From the NCBI RefSeq assembly GCF_028476545.1, contig NW_026732026.1:186001-250000 (forward strand): a stretch of 64,000 nucleotides of DNA, written 5' to 3'. Of this stretch, positions 11,374 to 23,010 are shown one piece after another. Position numbers and translations under genes: made by a program. The stretch comes from Physella acuta. Lineage: Eukaryota > Mollusca > Gastropoda > Physidae. The notes beneath the pieces were generated by a model. The model saw only the letters and a program-made list of their open reading frames with translations. It was not told the origin of the DNA and did not search any database. Position 1 is the first letter of the stretch. The number at the start of each line of letters is the position of its first letter.

Positions 11374-12041
11374 TGTAACGAGCGAACAGTTACCCTGCCC
11401 GACAACGCCAATTGTAACGAGTTGAACCACTCATGCTACACAACATCGACTACAGTAGAAAGACTCGAAGATGCAGGTTCGCTATTGATCCTTTTATTAC
11501 ATGAATCAAGAAATGCTTCAATATAACACAAGGAATCAACAGGAATGTTTCACAATAATAGTCTGAATCAACTGACCCATAACAGTCCTCACTAGGCTTC
11601 ATATAACTGAATCCACATGTCTATTGTCCTTCTTAACACAATATAACCAACTTGATATGTCACACAGACTGACTGATCTAAAGCGAGCGATGAAGAGGGA
11701 AGAGAACGAGTTCCGCCGTCCCCTCCTATTTATCTCTTGTATCCGTACTCGTCTTTGTACTTGTATTCCTCCGTAATCGATACTTGTACTCGATGTCTCC
11801 GACCACTAGTTGCGCAGTTCTACGTACAGTCCGTGAAATAACATCTGCATCCTATCAATCAAAGTTGACAGGCTGTCTGAATCCCCTCGTACCGTTTCCC
11901 AAAATAGCACGCGTTGGCTTTGAGATCGTCATCAGTCCGATCCAATAAGCCACCTGCTATGTTGCGTCAGACTGTAATACTGCGTCTCGGCTTATCGTTC
12001 GTTATCAGATTTGTAACTAGTGGCTAGGCCTACCCTAGTCA
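11374..12041 (-). repeat. 3' LTR of the Ty3/Gypsy element
   Basis: About 668 bp, from TGTAACGAGCG to CCTAGTCA on the + strand (TG...CA ends). It matches the right-hand LTR nearly base for base from TGTAACGAGTTGAACC onward. The plus-strand CCTATTTATCTC in mid-LTR may reflect promoter or poly(A) signals on the other strand, which I could not assign with confidence. Confidence 0.93.
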
Positions 12042-12062
12042 CATCCACCCCTGCCTTTTTTT
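12042..12062 (-). other. Polypurine tract of the Ty3/Gypsy element
   Basis: Directly inside the 3' LTR. On the minus strand the sequence reads AAAGGCAGGGGTGGATG immediately before the LTR's TGACTAGG, the expected place and composition for a plus-strand primer. Confidence 0.65.
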
Positions 12063-12247
12063 GTGTGTTTTCAACCACAAACAACGCCTGGCAGGTGCAC
12101 TCCTCCAAAGTCAATCGCACAATCGTAGAAAAAAAATTTTATTATTCCACTCACTGTCCACGACGTCCCATTCGTATACGATTGACAGTTATACCTATTT
12201 CACATATCAACTGTGTCTACATCATCTTCCTGAGACACAAAACAGTT

Positions 12248-15200
12248 CTAGAATTCACATCCACCCTTTTCGTTTGGTGCCTTCACCAGTTCACTTTTAT
12301 AGCTTTTTGAACCGTCTGTTCTCATACCAGCGCGACCATGAAAGACTTGATGGTTGCTGACAAAAAATTTCGTCTTCCTTCTGTTCCTCAAACTTCTCCG
12401 CGGACCACTTATCTGATGGTCTACTGTCTCTCTGCTTCTGGAAGGAACGGGATCCTCTTTGTTGCCGTTATCCTCCACTTGTGTATCGCGGTTGTTCTGT
12501 TGATGGTGATATGGTTCCGGGATGGGTATGTGAATTTCCGTTATAGTTTCCGGTTCCCTAATTGTCTTGGATTTCCTTGTGTGTAACTGCTCTTCTTGCC
12601 TATTCCAATATTTCTTTAATTGAGCAATATTCGCCCACCGATCCGGTTTGGCGTGATCGATGGGTCTTATCTTAAAGGGGCCACCTGCTACTCTAGGCAT
12701 CTCCACGACTTGCCATATCTCCTGTCCCCAGAGGTCGTGGATCTTATTTCTGCCTAACGGGTGGCTACGCAGTAATACCCTGTCATTCAGTTTGAGTGGC
12801 GGGTCCTTTGTCTGTACCGGCGGTTCCCTTCGCCGTGCTTCATGTTCTAGTCTTTCCTGTACTACCCTGTACATTTCTCTAATTCTTCTCATGTGTTCAT
12901 TCACATATTCCAGTGCGGTGTATGAGCCAGTCATACTCTCCCTTTTTCCTAGGAACAAATCAAGAGGGAGTCGAGCCTCCCGTCCGAACAGCAACATGTA
13001 TGGCGCAAAGCCGGTTGTGGCATGGGGTGTGCAGTTGTATAGATATACCAACTCTGGGAGAAAATCAGGCCAACGTTTTTTCTGTTCAGGTTCTAGCGTA
13101 CGCAGCAAATCATGCATGCTGCGGTTGAACCGTTCACACTGTCCGTTTCCTTTCGGATTAAATGTGGTTGTTCTAGATTTGTTGATCCCGTAGTGGCTGC
13201 ACAGTTGGTTAATTACTTCTGACTCGAAAGCCCTTCCTTGGTCAGAGTGTAATTGTCTTGGTATGCCATATTTGATGAACCAATGTTCTATTAAGACCTT
13301 TGCCACTGTTTTGGCAGTCTGATCTCGCGTGGGCACCGCCACCGTCCATTTGGTGAATACATCAGTCATTACCAACACATGTTCCGTCCCATCCGATGAT
13401 TGCTCCAACGACGTAAAGTCCATAGCCACAATCTCTAGTGGTTTTGTCGCTAGTAGGTGTCCTGATGGCTGTCTCAATTTGACAACTGGCATTTTCGCAT
13501 GCTGACACCTCACACAAGCCTCACAATGGCGTTTGACCTCCATTTCCATATTGGGCCAGTAACACCTCCGTCGTAATATCTTGTGCGTCCTGTCCTGACC
13601 CTGGTGTCCTGCCCTGTCATGTGCCAACCTTAGCACTTCTTCTCGTAACTGTCCAGGCACCACCACCTGGTGTATTGTCCCATCAATTTGGTCATGAATT
13701 CTCCGCATGAGAACACCATCCTCTATACTGAGACGGTCCCACTGACTCAGTATTTTCTTTGTTTCTCGACCAAATTGTTCTCTTTCCCTTCTTCCTGGGA
13801 ATTTTTGTTCCTGGACGTGTTTCAACAGCGGCTGTAAGCCACTATCCGTTCTCTGGGCATCTCTTATCTTTTTGTGATTAAGGCAATTAAAATCACTACT
13901 GTCCATATGTTCGGGCTCTGTGGATATGTGCTCCACCCCGGTCTGCCCGTTTTGCATCACTTGTACCCCATGAGGGATATCTGTTGACGCTCTGACCTCA
14001 CATATTCCTGTCAGCGTTTCTTCCTCATCGCCCGGTCTCTCGTAAGGATTCCTTGATAAGGCGTCCGCATTGACATTGGACCGCCCCGGGCGATGTTTTC
14101 TCTCTAGGTCAACGAGTGCCAATTCTGCTGCCCATCGCTGTTCGATGGATCCCAGCCTTGCTGTACTTTGAAGTTCTTTTTCAATATCGGATAATTTCTC
14201 TTCAAGTCTTGTTTGAGACTCTTTCATTTCTTCTAGTTTGCCAACACTGTTCTGTTGTCTACTATTTTTATTTACTTCTTCCGATAACAGACACTCTAAA
14301 GATGAACATTTCTCCTGTGCTTTTAATTTGCATGACCTTTCCCTATCCAGTTTCCTGGTTAGACTTTGAATTCCTTTATTAAGTCTACCAATTTTCTTCT
14401 TATCATCATTTTTCTCTACCAACGAATTGTTCACTTGAAACTTTTCAACATCCCAGTTCATTTCACAGTTCATTTTTTCCATTAGTTGTGTTTTGCCTTT
14501 CTTTTTCTCCTTACTGTGTTTCTTTGTCATTTTGTTTACTAAGTCATTACCTCGCCGCTCTGTAGCCTTGACCTGCCGTACAGAGGGCGATCGTTTCACC
14601 GGACAGTACCGTGCCATATGTCCGGGTTGTGAACAGGACAAGCAAATTGGTCGACCGTCGGCCGTCCATTGGAGTGATGGCTTGGCAGGACGCGGCCGTC
14701 CAACCCGTCTCTGTTTTGTCCCGTTTTTGCCCTGATTCTCAGCTGTTGACCTGCTCTCTAACCTCTCCAATCGTTGGTCAACCTTATCTAGGTGGGCCAA
14801 CAGTTGAGCCATCATGGTCTCCATCGTGTCGGCCCCTGTGGGTGGGGATTGTCTCTGTTCAGGCACCGAGACTTTGTCCACCGAACAGTTCGATTGGTCC
14901 TCATCCTCGGACCTGCGGATCGCTGAGTTCCTGACCTGAAGGAAGGTCAACTGCGGGTCTTTGTGGACCTCCTCTTTCAACTCTCTTCTTAGGATCGGGG
15001 TTGCCAGCCCCTCAATGAAATGGTCCCTCAGTAGGCGCACATCAATGTCAGGTGTTTTGACCTTTACCGAATCAAAGGCCCTGTTCATCCGGTGTGAGTA
15101 CTCCATCACACTCTCCGCCATTCTCTGCCTTAAGCCTACGAACCCTGCCAGCAGTTGCGATCCCGACCGTCTCTCCCCAAAGGTCTCCATAATCAGATCC

Positions 15201-15451
15201 AGCACCTTATCCGGATCTGATTGGATGGTTTTATCGTGGCATTTGACCTCTGCCCTGACCGTCTCTCCTATACTTCCCATCAGCAGTCTTAATCTTTCCT
15301 CTGGTGACATACCTCTCGAGGCCCAGGCCGCTTTGACCTCTTCACTGAACCTGTTGGTTAAAGTTGGATCCCCGTCCCCGTAAAATTTGTTAATGTGGGA
15401 CTCTCTGGGTAGGACCACTATATGGGTCCGCTTCTCGTCCAGAGTAGACAT
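12248..15451 (-). CDS. Ty3/Gypsy gag-integrase polyprotein (element-encoded)
   Basis: One open frame of about 1067 residues, starting at the ATG of MSTLDEKRTH (the upstream in-frame TTG is not a plausible start). Residues about 15-190 form a gag-like capsid region (ESHINKFYGDGDP, LLRDHFIEGL). A CCHC zinc knuckle, CLSCSQPGHMARYC, lies near 270-283. A Lys/Glu-rich coiled-coil-like stretch covers about 345-435. An RNase H-type tail (KHRPGRSNVNADALSR) lies near 452-467. An HHCC integrase zinc finger lies near 611-648, and an integrase core has MDFTS, SDQGRAF and GQCERF carrying D678, D737 and E773 (D,D35E spacing). The C-terminus is basic (RRSLRNRRKTKFF). Known: in Ty3/Gypsy elements gag packages RNA and integrase joins cDNA to the host. 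The coiled coil is not usual for this family. The element's pol set is incomplete, so it would need products from relatives to move. Confidence 0.9.
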   Translation of the reverse strand: MSTLDEKRTHIVVLPRESHINKFYGDGDPTLTNRFSEEVKAAWASRGMSPEERLRLLMGSIGETVRAEVKCHDKTIQSDPDKVLDLIMETFGERRSGSQLLAGFVGLRQRMAESVMEYSHRMNRAFDSVKVKTPDIDVRLLRDHFIEGLATPILRRELKEEVHKDPQLTFLQVRNSAIRRSEDEDQSNCSVDKVSVPEQRQSPPTGADTMETMMAQLLAHLDKVDQRLERLESRSTAENQGKNGTKQRRVGRPRPAKPSLQWTADGRPICLSCSQPGHMARYCPVKRSPSVRQVKATERRGNDLVNKMTKKHSKEKKKGKTQLMEKMNCEMNWDVEKFQVNNSLVEKNDDKKKIGRLNKGIQSLTRKLDRERSCKLKAQEKCSSLECLLSEEVNKNSRQQNSVGKLEEMKESQTRLEEKLSDIEKELQSTARLGSIEQRWAAELALVDLERKHRPGRSNVNADALSRNPYERPGDEEETLTGICEVRASTDIPHGVQVMQNGQTGVEHISTEPEHMDSSDFNCLNHKKIRDAQRTDSGLQPLLKHVQEQKFPGRREREQFGRETKKILSQWDRLSIEDGVLMRRIHDQIDGTIHQVVVPGQLREEVLRLAHDRAGHQGQDRTHKILRRRCYWPNMEMEVKRHCEACVRCQHAKMPVVKLRQPSGHLLATKPLEIVAMDFTSLEQSSDGTEHVLVMTDVFTKWTVAVPTRDQTAKTVAKVLIEHWFIKYGIPRQLHSDQGRAFESEVINQLCSHYGINKSRTTTFNPKGNGQCERFNRSMHDLLRTLEPEQKKRWPDFLPELVYLYNCTPHATTGFAPYMLLFGREARLPLDLFLGKRESMTGSYTALEYVNEHMRRIREMYRVVQERLEHEARRREPPVQTKDPPLKLNDRVLLRSHPLGRNKIHDLWGQEIWQVVEMPRVAGGPFKIRPIDHAKPDRWANIAQLKKYWNRQEEQLHTRKSKTIREPETITEIHIPIPEPYHHQQNNRDTQVEDNGNKEDPVPSRSRETVDHQISGPRRSLRNRRKTKFFVSNHQVFHGRAGMRTDGSKSYKSELVKAPNEKGGCEF

Positions 15452-15615
15452 TTTATCCCGTAAGTAAAACAAAAGAGTTCTTTCTTACCGTGTGTGTATG
15501 AAAAAATTTTCCTCAATTTTCACAGTTCCTGAATGTCCGAATTCACATACACACAAAACACAGTTATGCACAAGGTTGACTATGGGTGCCTCAACCGGCA
15601 AGTCTAGTTGAATTC

Positions 15616-15634
15616 ATCCTGATCGCAGCGCCAA
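15616..15634 (-). other. tRNA primer-binding site (tRNA-Ser-like)
   Basis: On the minus strand, two bases after the 5' LTR, the sequence reads TGGCGCTGCGATCAGGAT. Its complement ends ...CAGCGCCA, matching the 3' end expected of a serine tRNA whose acceptor stem begins GCTGCGA. This placement also fixes the LTR edge at 15637. The tRNA assignment is from memory of tRNA-Ser 3' ends. Confidence 0.65.
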
Positions 15635-15636
15635 AT

Positions 15637-16339
15637 GTAACGAGCGAACAGTTACCCTGCTCGCAACGCCAAATGTGACCTTCCCCGAGTCTATCCTGCC
15701 CGACAACGCCAATTGTAACGAGTTGAACCACTCATGCTACACAACATCGACTACAGTAGAAAGACTCGAAGATGCAGGTTCGCTATTGATCCTTTTATTA
15801 CATGAATCAAGAAATGCTTCAATATAACACAAGGAATCAACAGGAATGTTTCACAATAATAGTCTGAATCAACTGACCCCTAACAGTCCTCACTAGGCTT
15901 CATATAACTGAATCCACATGTCTATTGTCCTTCTTAACACAATATAACCAACTTGATATGTCACACAGACTGACTGATCTAAAGCGAGCGATGAAGAGGG
16001 AAGAGAACGAGTTCCGCCGTCCCCTCCTATTTATCTCTTGTATCCGTACTCGTCTTTGTACTTGTATTCCTCCGTAATCGATACTTGTACTCGATGTCTC
16101 CGACCACTAGTTGCGCAGTTCTACGTACAGTCCGTGAAATAACATCTGCATCCTATCAATCAAAGTTGACAGGCTGTCTGAATCCCCTCGTACCGTTTCC
16201 CAAAATAGCACGCGTTGGCTTTGAGATCGTCATCAGTCCGATCCAATAAGCCACCTGCTATGTTGCGTCAGACTGTAATACTGCGTCTCGGCTTATCGTT
16301 CGTTATCAGATTTGTAACTAGTGGCTAGGCCTACCCTAG

Positions 16340-16342
<3 letters not shown>
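15637..16342 (-). repeat. 5' LTR of the Ty3/Gypsy element
   Basis: About 706 bp, + strand TGTAACGAGCG to CCTAGTCA. Near its inner edge the motifs CCTGC and CAACGCCAA are each repeated, giving a small internal tandem-like structure. The outer edge passes directly into (TA)n. Confidence 0.92.

Positions 16343-16411
<69 letters not shown>
16343..16411. repeat. (TA)n microsatellite flanking the LTR element
   Basis: About 34 TA units. Together with the short tract at 11354-11373 this looks like one original TA repeat split by the insertion. Confidence 0.95.
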
Positions 16412-16849
16412 TTCAGATTTTTTTGGGAATTTGTGTGTACACAGCCAAAATTGTGGTGCCCACAACCGCCGAGAAACGATGCTAGTAAAAAAAAAAAACT
16501 TAATTGGAAAATATACACCGAACCTTTCCGAAACTTTTTTATTTCATTTAGATATGTACTAAAATGTTACAATTTAACTTTTTAATTAATTGAAACACAA
16601 GCCAACATTCTGACAACACCATTACCGTAGTCCTGATAACACCATAAGAACACCATGCTGTTTAGTAGCAACATTGGAACACCTTGCATTTTTACATGCC
16701 TCTTTGTAAACTGTCGTTATATTTTTAACTCCGTGCTCACAAGATTACTATGTTTTTCTCCCGAAATGTGACAAAAAATCACAAGCCTCGTTTGAACGTC
16801 CATATTTTAACTGCTTACCCAGTCTTAGCCACCATAATAGTAAACTGTT

Positions 16850-17020
16850 AATATCCCACGTGCAGCGGGCGTCACGTGATGGGTTCACTCAAGTGTGATT
16901 GGCCAGGCACAAGACGGGCAAATGGCGCCATTCACATCTATCTATTTACCGTGCGCAGCCAGCCGGAAGTCCATCGTTTCCCCGCGCAGAAAGCGCTTTA
17001 GAAATTTCTCCTATTTGCCG
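16850..17020. promoter_or_regulatory. Promoter-like motif group
   Basis: In 170 bp of unique, CpG-richer sequence there is GTCACGTGATG (perfect TCACGTGA E-box), GATTGGCC (reverse CCAAT box), the palindrome AATGGCGCCATT, GCCGGAAGTCC (ETS) and GCGCAGAAAGCGC. The density is unusual for this intron. No transcript evidence is visible. Confidence 0.3.
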
Positions 17021-18040
17021 GTCCCATTGTGTTACGAGGCCGGGATCGATATTTTATATTATTTATCGCTCGATTGATTGGAATTCGCTTTGGTGTTCAC
17101 CTGGGCCCAAGGCTAATGACGTGTTTCTATTGTACCAACTACCCAGTGATATTTTCATGCTGGGGAAGAAGGCAACATGTTTGGTGCTAGACTCGCAACA
17201 AAAAATATTTTACCCAGACCAGTTTTTCACACCGGATTTTGTTTATTTTTATGTCGTAGAAATTTCGGTATTATGAAATTCAGTATTTTTGAAACATAAA
17301 CAATGAAAGCAAGGATAGCGTGCAGTAGACTATAGCTGAAACTTAACGTGAGGCAGTTGTCTTTTTATACATGTGTGGGGTTCGAGCCCTTCTCATCTTT
17401 TTTTAACCCCCCCCCCCCCCTCTCCCACACACACACACACCCTACACGACTAATTGGAACATAGATCCTTAAAAGATGCAGTACACTTTATCAGCTATGT
17501 TTGGTACCGATATGATATACACTGAAACACAAATAACATTTTAAATTAAATACAGGATACTATAATAAAGGACAGCTAACACTTTTTTTTTCTGATCACA
17601 TTTTTTTTTAAATAAAGAAAAGTTCTGAGGAAAATTTCCAAATCGGATTATGCTTTCTCGAATCATCCTGAGTCTGATATTTTTATATTTGCTTTTATGT
17701 TTAATGGACAGGATTTCACAAGAAAGGTGAAAGGTTATGAAATTCAGGGTCTCAAAGTTGAAAGTTCAAATATAAATCCATGATCTTATAACACAGGACA
17801 GTAGGAAAATCGATGATCTTTAAATTTTAAATGAATTTCGAAATGTTCACTATCATTGAGATTAGTTGTTTATAAAATCAAGATCCGCATTGTAAAAATA
17901 AAAATCTTTAAAGAATGTTCACAGGTTCATTTTAGATAGATCGGTTATCTTCAAAATACTTTTTTCGCGAAATAAATAATCTTTAAAAAATCTTTAAAAT
18001 ATCTCAAATAGATCTCTAATCGATCTTAGCCAGAAGCCAT
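17021..18040. other. Unannotated intron
   Basis: A/T-rich with a C run near 17407-17420 followed by a short (CA)n. Frames across 16895-17276 show no recognisable domain. Confidence 0.5.
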
Positions 18041-18482
18041 AAAGTTAAGGAACACTCTACACACCAAAAGTTGGGGTGCATTCTGTAGAGCAAAAGTTGG
18101 GGAACATTGTGTAGAGCAAAAGTTGGGGAACATACCGTAGAGTAAAAGTTGGGGAACATTGTGTAGAGCAAAAGTTGGGGAACATACCGTAGAGTAAAAG
18201 TTGGGGAACATTCTGTAGAGCAAAAGTTGGGGAACATACCGTAGAGCAAAAGTTGGGGAACATTGTGTAGAGCAAAAGTTGGGGAACATACCGTAGAGTA
18301 AAAGTTGGGGAACATTCTGTAGAGCAAAAGTTGGGGAACATACCGTAGAGCAAAAGTTGGGGAACATTGTGTAGAGCAAAAGTTGGGGAACATACCGTAG
18401 AGTAAAAGTTGGGGAACATTCTGTAGAGCAAAAGTTGGGGAATATTCTGTACAAAAAAAGTTGGGGAACATTATGTAGAACA
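18041..18482 (+). repeat. 26-bp minisatellite, about 16 copies
   Basis: Unit close to GTAGAGCAAAAGTTGGGGAA plus CATTCT or CATACC. Two or three unit variants alternate (ACCGTAGAGT, TTGTGTAGAGC, TTCTGTAGAGC), giving a higher-order pattern near 78 bp. Since 26 is not a multiple of three and the unit has no minus-strand stops, all three minus frames run open. This is an artefact, not a gene. Confidence 0.93.
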
Positions 18483-18835
18483 TTCTGAACAGCCAAAATC
18501 GAGGAATCCTCTCGCCGTTAAGAAAAACACCATCACGTCTCGCGGTAACCATAGACGCCATGTCACACAAATGGCTGCCGGCGGTGTAGCAACAAAAAAC
18601 CTACTAAAACAACACAGCCGGCAGTAGGGCTGCGAACAGTGCTACACTGTCGGCATTTCCTCCCCACCTAGCGCACACCTGGGCTGGTAACTGTGTCACT
18701 CACCATCGAAATAGCGATAGATCCACTCACCCCTCCAATCAAAGTTTGACAGAGGGAACCTACCTGTGGAATGTTAATGAAACAAACACTACCTGTACTA
18801 AACAAACCAGCGCCCCACGCCCTGACTCCCTCGGT

Positions 18836-19000
18836 TAGTGTGTTGGGAGTGTGGGGGATTGGTGAACACCGGTGTTTGTGTGTTGGGTGTGTGGGGGATT
18901 GGTGAACACCGGTGTTTGTGTGTTGGGAGTGTGGGGGATTGTTGAACACCGGTGTTTGTGTGTTGGGAGTGTGGGGGATTGGTGAACACCGGTGTTTGTC
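18836..19000 (+). repeat. 40-bp minisatellite, 4 copies
   Basis: Four near-identical units, each holding GTGGGGGATTGGTGAACACC and the palindrome ACACCGGTGT. Confidence 0.93.
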
Positions 19001-19705
<705 letters not shown>

Positions 19706-19719
19706 TGACCCCCGTCTTA

Positions 19720-20756
19720 CAGCTCGACCCCTGGTGTCCGAAATATCAACCCCCAACCCCCCAAAACAACTTAGTAAAATACACATGTATTTTATTTAAC
19801 TTGTAGGTGTATTTATTTTCTAGATACAAAATATAGGTGCTATTTTAGAGCTTTATTTGACGAATATCTAAAATAGAGATATTTTTTAAACATAGCTTAG
19901 GATATCCTTTGGGAATGTATGTATTTAGAAGCTCTGAGTTGTAATTATAGTACAACCAACAAGAATTAAGCGGGGCCAAAAATATTTAATTAGAATTTTA
20001 AAATATGTTAAGTGTTGAAAAAACATGTTTTTTTTTTAATTAAATTTTTGTTATGTAATTCTGAACTAGCCCAGATTAGAAACCTGGAGAGGACATTTTT
20101 TTTATCTGCCTTGCCGTGGCTTTAAAAACGCCACAGTAAAAAGAAACAAAAAAAATTATTAGCAACTATATATCAAATATTTATAAATTGTTGTATATAA
20201 TGATGAAATATGTGATGAATGTTAGCCAACCAATCAGTGTAGATGAAAGCAATCGGGCCATATGGGCCTTAGTGTGAGAGTTGTACATTAGATGTAAAGG
20301 GCGAAACAACGGTTAGCTTTCATATATTTGTGTGTGTGCACAACCATATATGGTAACATGTATGTGTGCAGATGAACATATTAGCACACGTGCGTTGTGC
20401 ATTCACATATTGTATGTTTGCAACCGTTTAGCCATCACATAAACCATGCTAGCGTCTGTCTGATCTGAACACAGTGACCAATATTTATGAGAACATGATA
20501 AGCATAGCAGCAAATGGTGGGTTTTAACAGACCACCCTGAACCACCTTGGACCACACGGGTTTTGAACTCGGAATCACAAGCGAAGCCACTGTTTAGCTT
20601 GTATTCTAGGCTATAGAGTTAGGGCTATAGCTAGTTAGGTTTTATTCGTTCGCTGTAGATTCCCTAAACTGTATTCGGAATCAAAATTTTCAATTAATTG
20701 AGAGGTTTGAAAAGGTGGGGTGAGTTTCATTGTTATTCATTGGGTTCTGGTTCATC
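19720..20756. other. Unannotated intron
   Basis: A/T-rich, with a possible decayed minus-strand tRNA-like fragment around 20540-20600 (GGTTTTGAACTC, box B-like on the minus strand). Otherwise featureless. Confidence 0.45.
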
Positions 20757-20990
20757 CATGAGTTCAGGATTAGTCATGGGGTACTGGATTAGCCATGGGG
20801 TACTGGATTAGCCATGGGGTACTGGATTAGCCATGGGGTACTGGATTAGCCATGGGGTACTGGATTAGCCATGGGTTCAAGATTAGCCATTGGTTCAAGA
20901 TTATCCATGGGTTCAGGATTATCCATGGGGTACTGGATTAGCAATGGGATACTGGATTAGCCATGGGTTTAGGATTAGTCATCAAGGCTC
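20757..20990 (+). repeat. 19-bp minisatellite (GGATTAGCCATGGGGTACT)
   Basis: About 12 units; the last third uses a variant ending GGTTCA. Confidence 0.92.
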
Positions 20991-23000
20991 CAGCCTACAA
21001 ATCCAAGCTAGACGATGGTCTCTCTTGATGTTTGCTGTTCTCCAATAACCCTCCTACGTCTTGTCCTCTACTAGTGAAGTGGTTTGTGAACATTGTACTA
21101 AATTAGTGTTCCATTTTCACATAGTAACATTTTATTTTTTTTATTAATATATTTGGTTGTAGTAGGATTCACTTTCATTTAGGACTGATATAAATATATA
21201 TTTAAATACCCAATTTTATAACTGACAATATACATTCTGGAAATATTTATCGAAATTTTAAAAAATCATGAAAAATTATATAACTATTCATTGATTTAAA
21301 TCATTTGTTTTAAGTCTAAATATGTTTTTTTTTAGAAATTTATAGTTAACTTAATAGTATTGTTTCTGAGGTTCTTTTTAAATTAAGATGTTTAAAAACT
21401 GTTGATTTTGGTTTTAACTAAATAAACACAGCCTTAATATTTATTTACCACTTATTTTAAAATGTAAGCAATGACTAATTTGTTGTACAAAAATTTGGAC
21501 TGTAAAAATTTGTACCTAAATAAGCTTTGTGGTCTTGTGCTTTCAATTAAGTTTGTTTCATTTGTGAAATTTAATTTTTTGAAATTTGTATTTTCCCTTG
21601 ATAATTTGCCTCCCTTTTTGTTTTTCTTACAATGCATCAGTGTGCATATCAAATTTTGTGATAAAACAATGGTTTTGAATGACTTAACATGAACCTGTAT
21701 TTTAAACATAGGCAGCTACATAATCATCTTGTACCAACATGAGCATAGAGTTTTACCTCAATTTCCTTAATCCATTCGATATAATCACATTTAATCCAAC
21801 ACAGATAACACAGTTTTACATCTACATTTTTTTTTTATATTTAAAACTAAAATTAGGAATAAATATGTAAACAAGTACAATTTTCAACAAATAAGATTTT
21901 TTTACGAGCAGTTAGATCTGATAGGTCAAAATAAAGTTTTGAAACTCGGATGTTTTGATATATTTTTTTTATTATCAATTTGTGTTAGATCAGTTGACAT
22001 TTTCTCAGAAGAACATTATGTTGTGTGGATTGTGTACACAACTGATCTAAACACTTAGTGTTTTCAAAAGATATGTTACACTTTAACATCTTGAAGGATT
22101 GCTTGCTTTTTAACAGTTAACGTATTGATTTATTTTGTACAGAATTGTGTTTATTTTAGTTGACCGTGAGTTGAATGTTAATTTAAAATAATTAATATTT
22201 GATTGAGAATATTGTATTCACGTGTAAGCAGGTAGTAGAACATGTTTTATCTTTGAAGATGGTTGCTGTATGTTCGGTGAAAGTTTTATGTGTGTTCTTA
22301 CATGTGGGTTATATGACATTTGATGAAGTTTTAATAATTACACAGCTATGAAAACCATCGACATTACCTAGGGCGAGGCATATCTTACCCTCAAACTACC
22401 CCCCCCCCCCCCCAACTTTGTCAATTGAAATTTGACTCCCAAAAATCTGACCACCGTTCTAGTTACTTAAGCTGAAGCCATGTTATAAAGTGTGTATGTT
22501 TGTGTATGTGTGTGTTTGTGTATGTGTGTGTTTATCAGTGTGTTTGAAAAATTGTATATGTTGATTTTTTTAAACAGTTATTTAAAAACCACGAACCTGA
22601 TTCAGCCGTTTCAAACTGAAAAGCTTCTTTTAACATTTTGTTTTTGTTTTGTTTCTTGAATTGAATATTTAATTTTTACTTTGTCATGACCTACTTGGTT
22701 AGATTGAGACTATTGATAACATAGTTGTTACATATATGACAAAACAGAATGTAAGTAATGCTGAGATGAATTAAACTTTAGTTTACAACGTGCCTCAATT
22801 CTATTTACTTCGTTTCTTCATGTTCATAGCACCCTATTTTTAAACCATTCAAGTGATTTAAATTCTCAAACAAATACATTAAATGGAAAGGAATCAATAA
22901 ATCACGTATAAAAAGAATTCGCAAAATGGTAAAAGATTAAACAAAAAAAATCATTAGACATTTTTTCTCTACTCTCAACGTTTACTACCAGTATACTGTT
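20991..23000. other. Unannotated A/T-rich intron
   Basis: Two kilobases of A/T-rich, mostly non-repetitive DNA. A C run at about 22399-22413 and a short GTGTGT(A/T) stretch at 22490-22545 are the only low-complexity parts. Mirror-image short frames at 21452-21709 show no domain. Confidence 0.5.
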
Positions 23001-23010
23001 ATACCTGGAC

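Larger units (their letters stand above)
11374..16342 (-). mobile_element. Ty3/Gypsy LTR retrotransposon, young insertion
   Basis: Parts in element order (right to left): 5' LTR (15637-16342), primer-binding site, one long gag-integrase frame, polypurine tract, 3' LTR (11374-12041). The LTRs begin TGACTAGGG and end CGTTACA in element orientation. They are almost identical over about 630 bp (about one base difference noticed), so the insertion is recent. One LTR is slightly shorter at its inner or outer edge. The element sits inside a (TA)n tract, so the target duplication cannot be resolved. I do not recognise every pol part the family normally carries, so I count it as broken (about one break) and probably non-autonomous. 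It lies antisense to TRIM9 in the intron that divides the FN3 domain. Confidence 0.93.

Noticed and set aside
11413-12041. LTR edge at the internal TGTAACGAGTTG motif
   Set aside because: The primer-binding site and the second TGTAACGAGCG motif place the edge further out, at 11374 and 15637.
12338-15383. Plus-strand frames of 70-177 codons inside the LTR element
   Set aside because: Shadows of the minus-strand gag-integrase frame.
18016-18570. Antisense frames of 124-184 codons
   Set aside because: Artefact of the 26-bp minisatellite, which has no stop in any minus frame.
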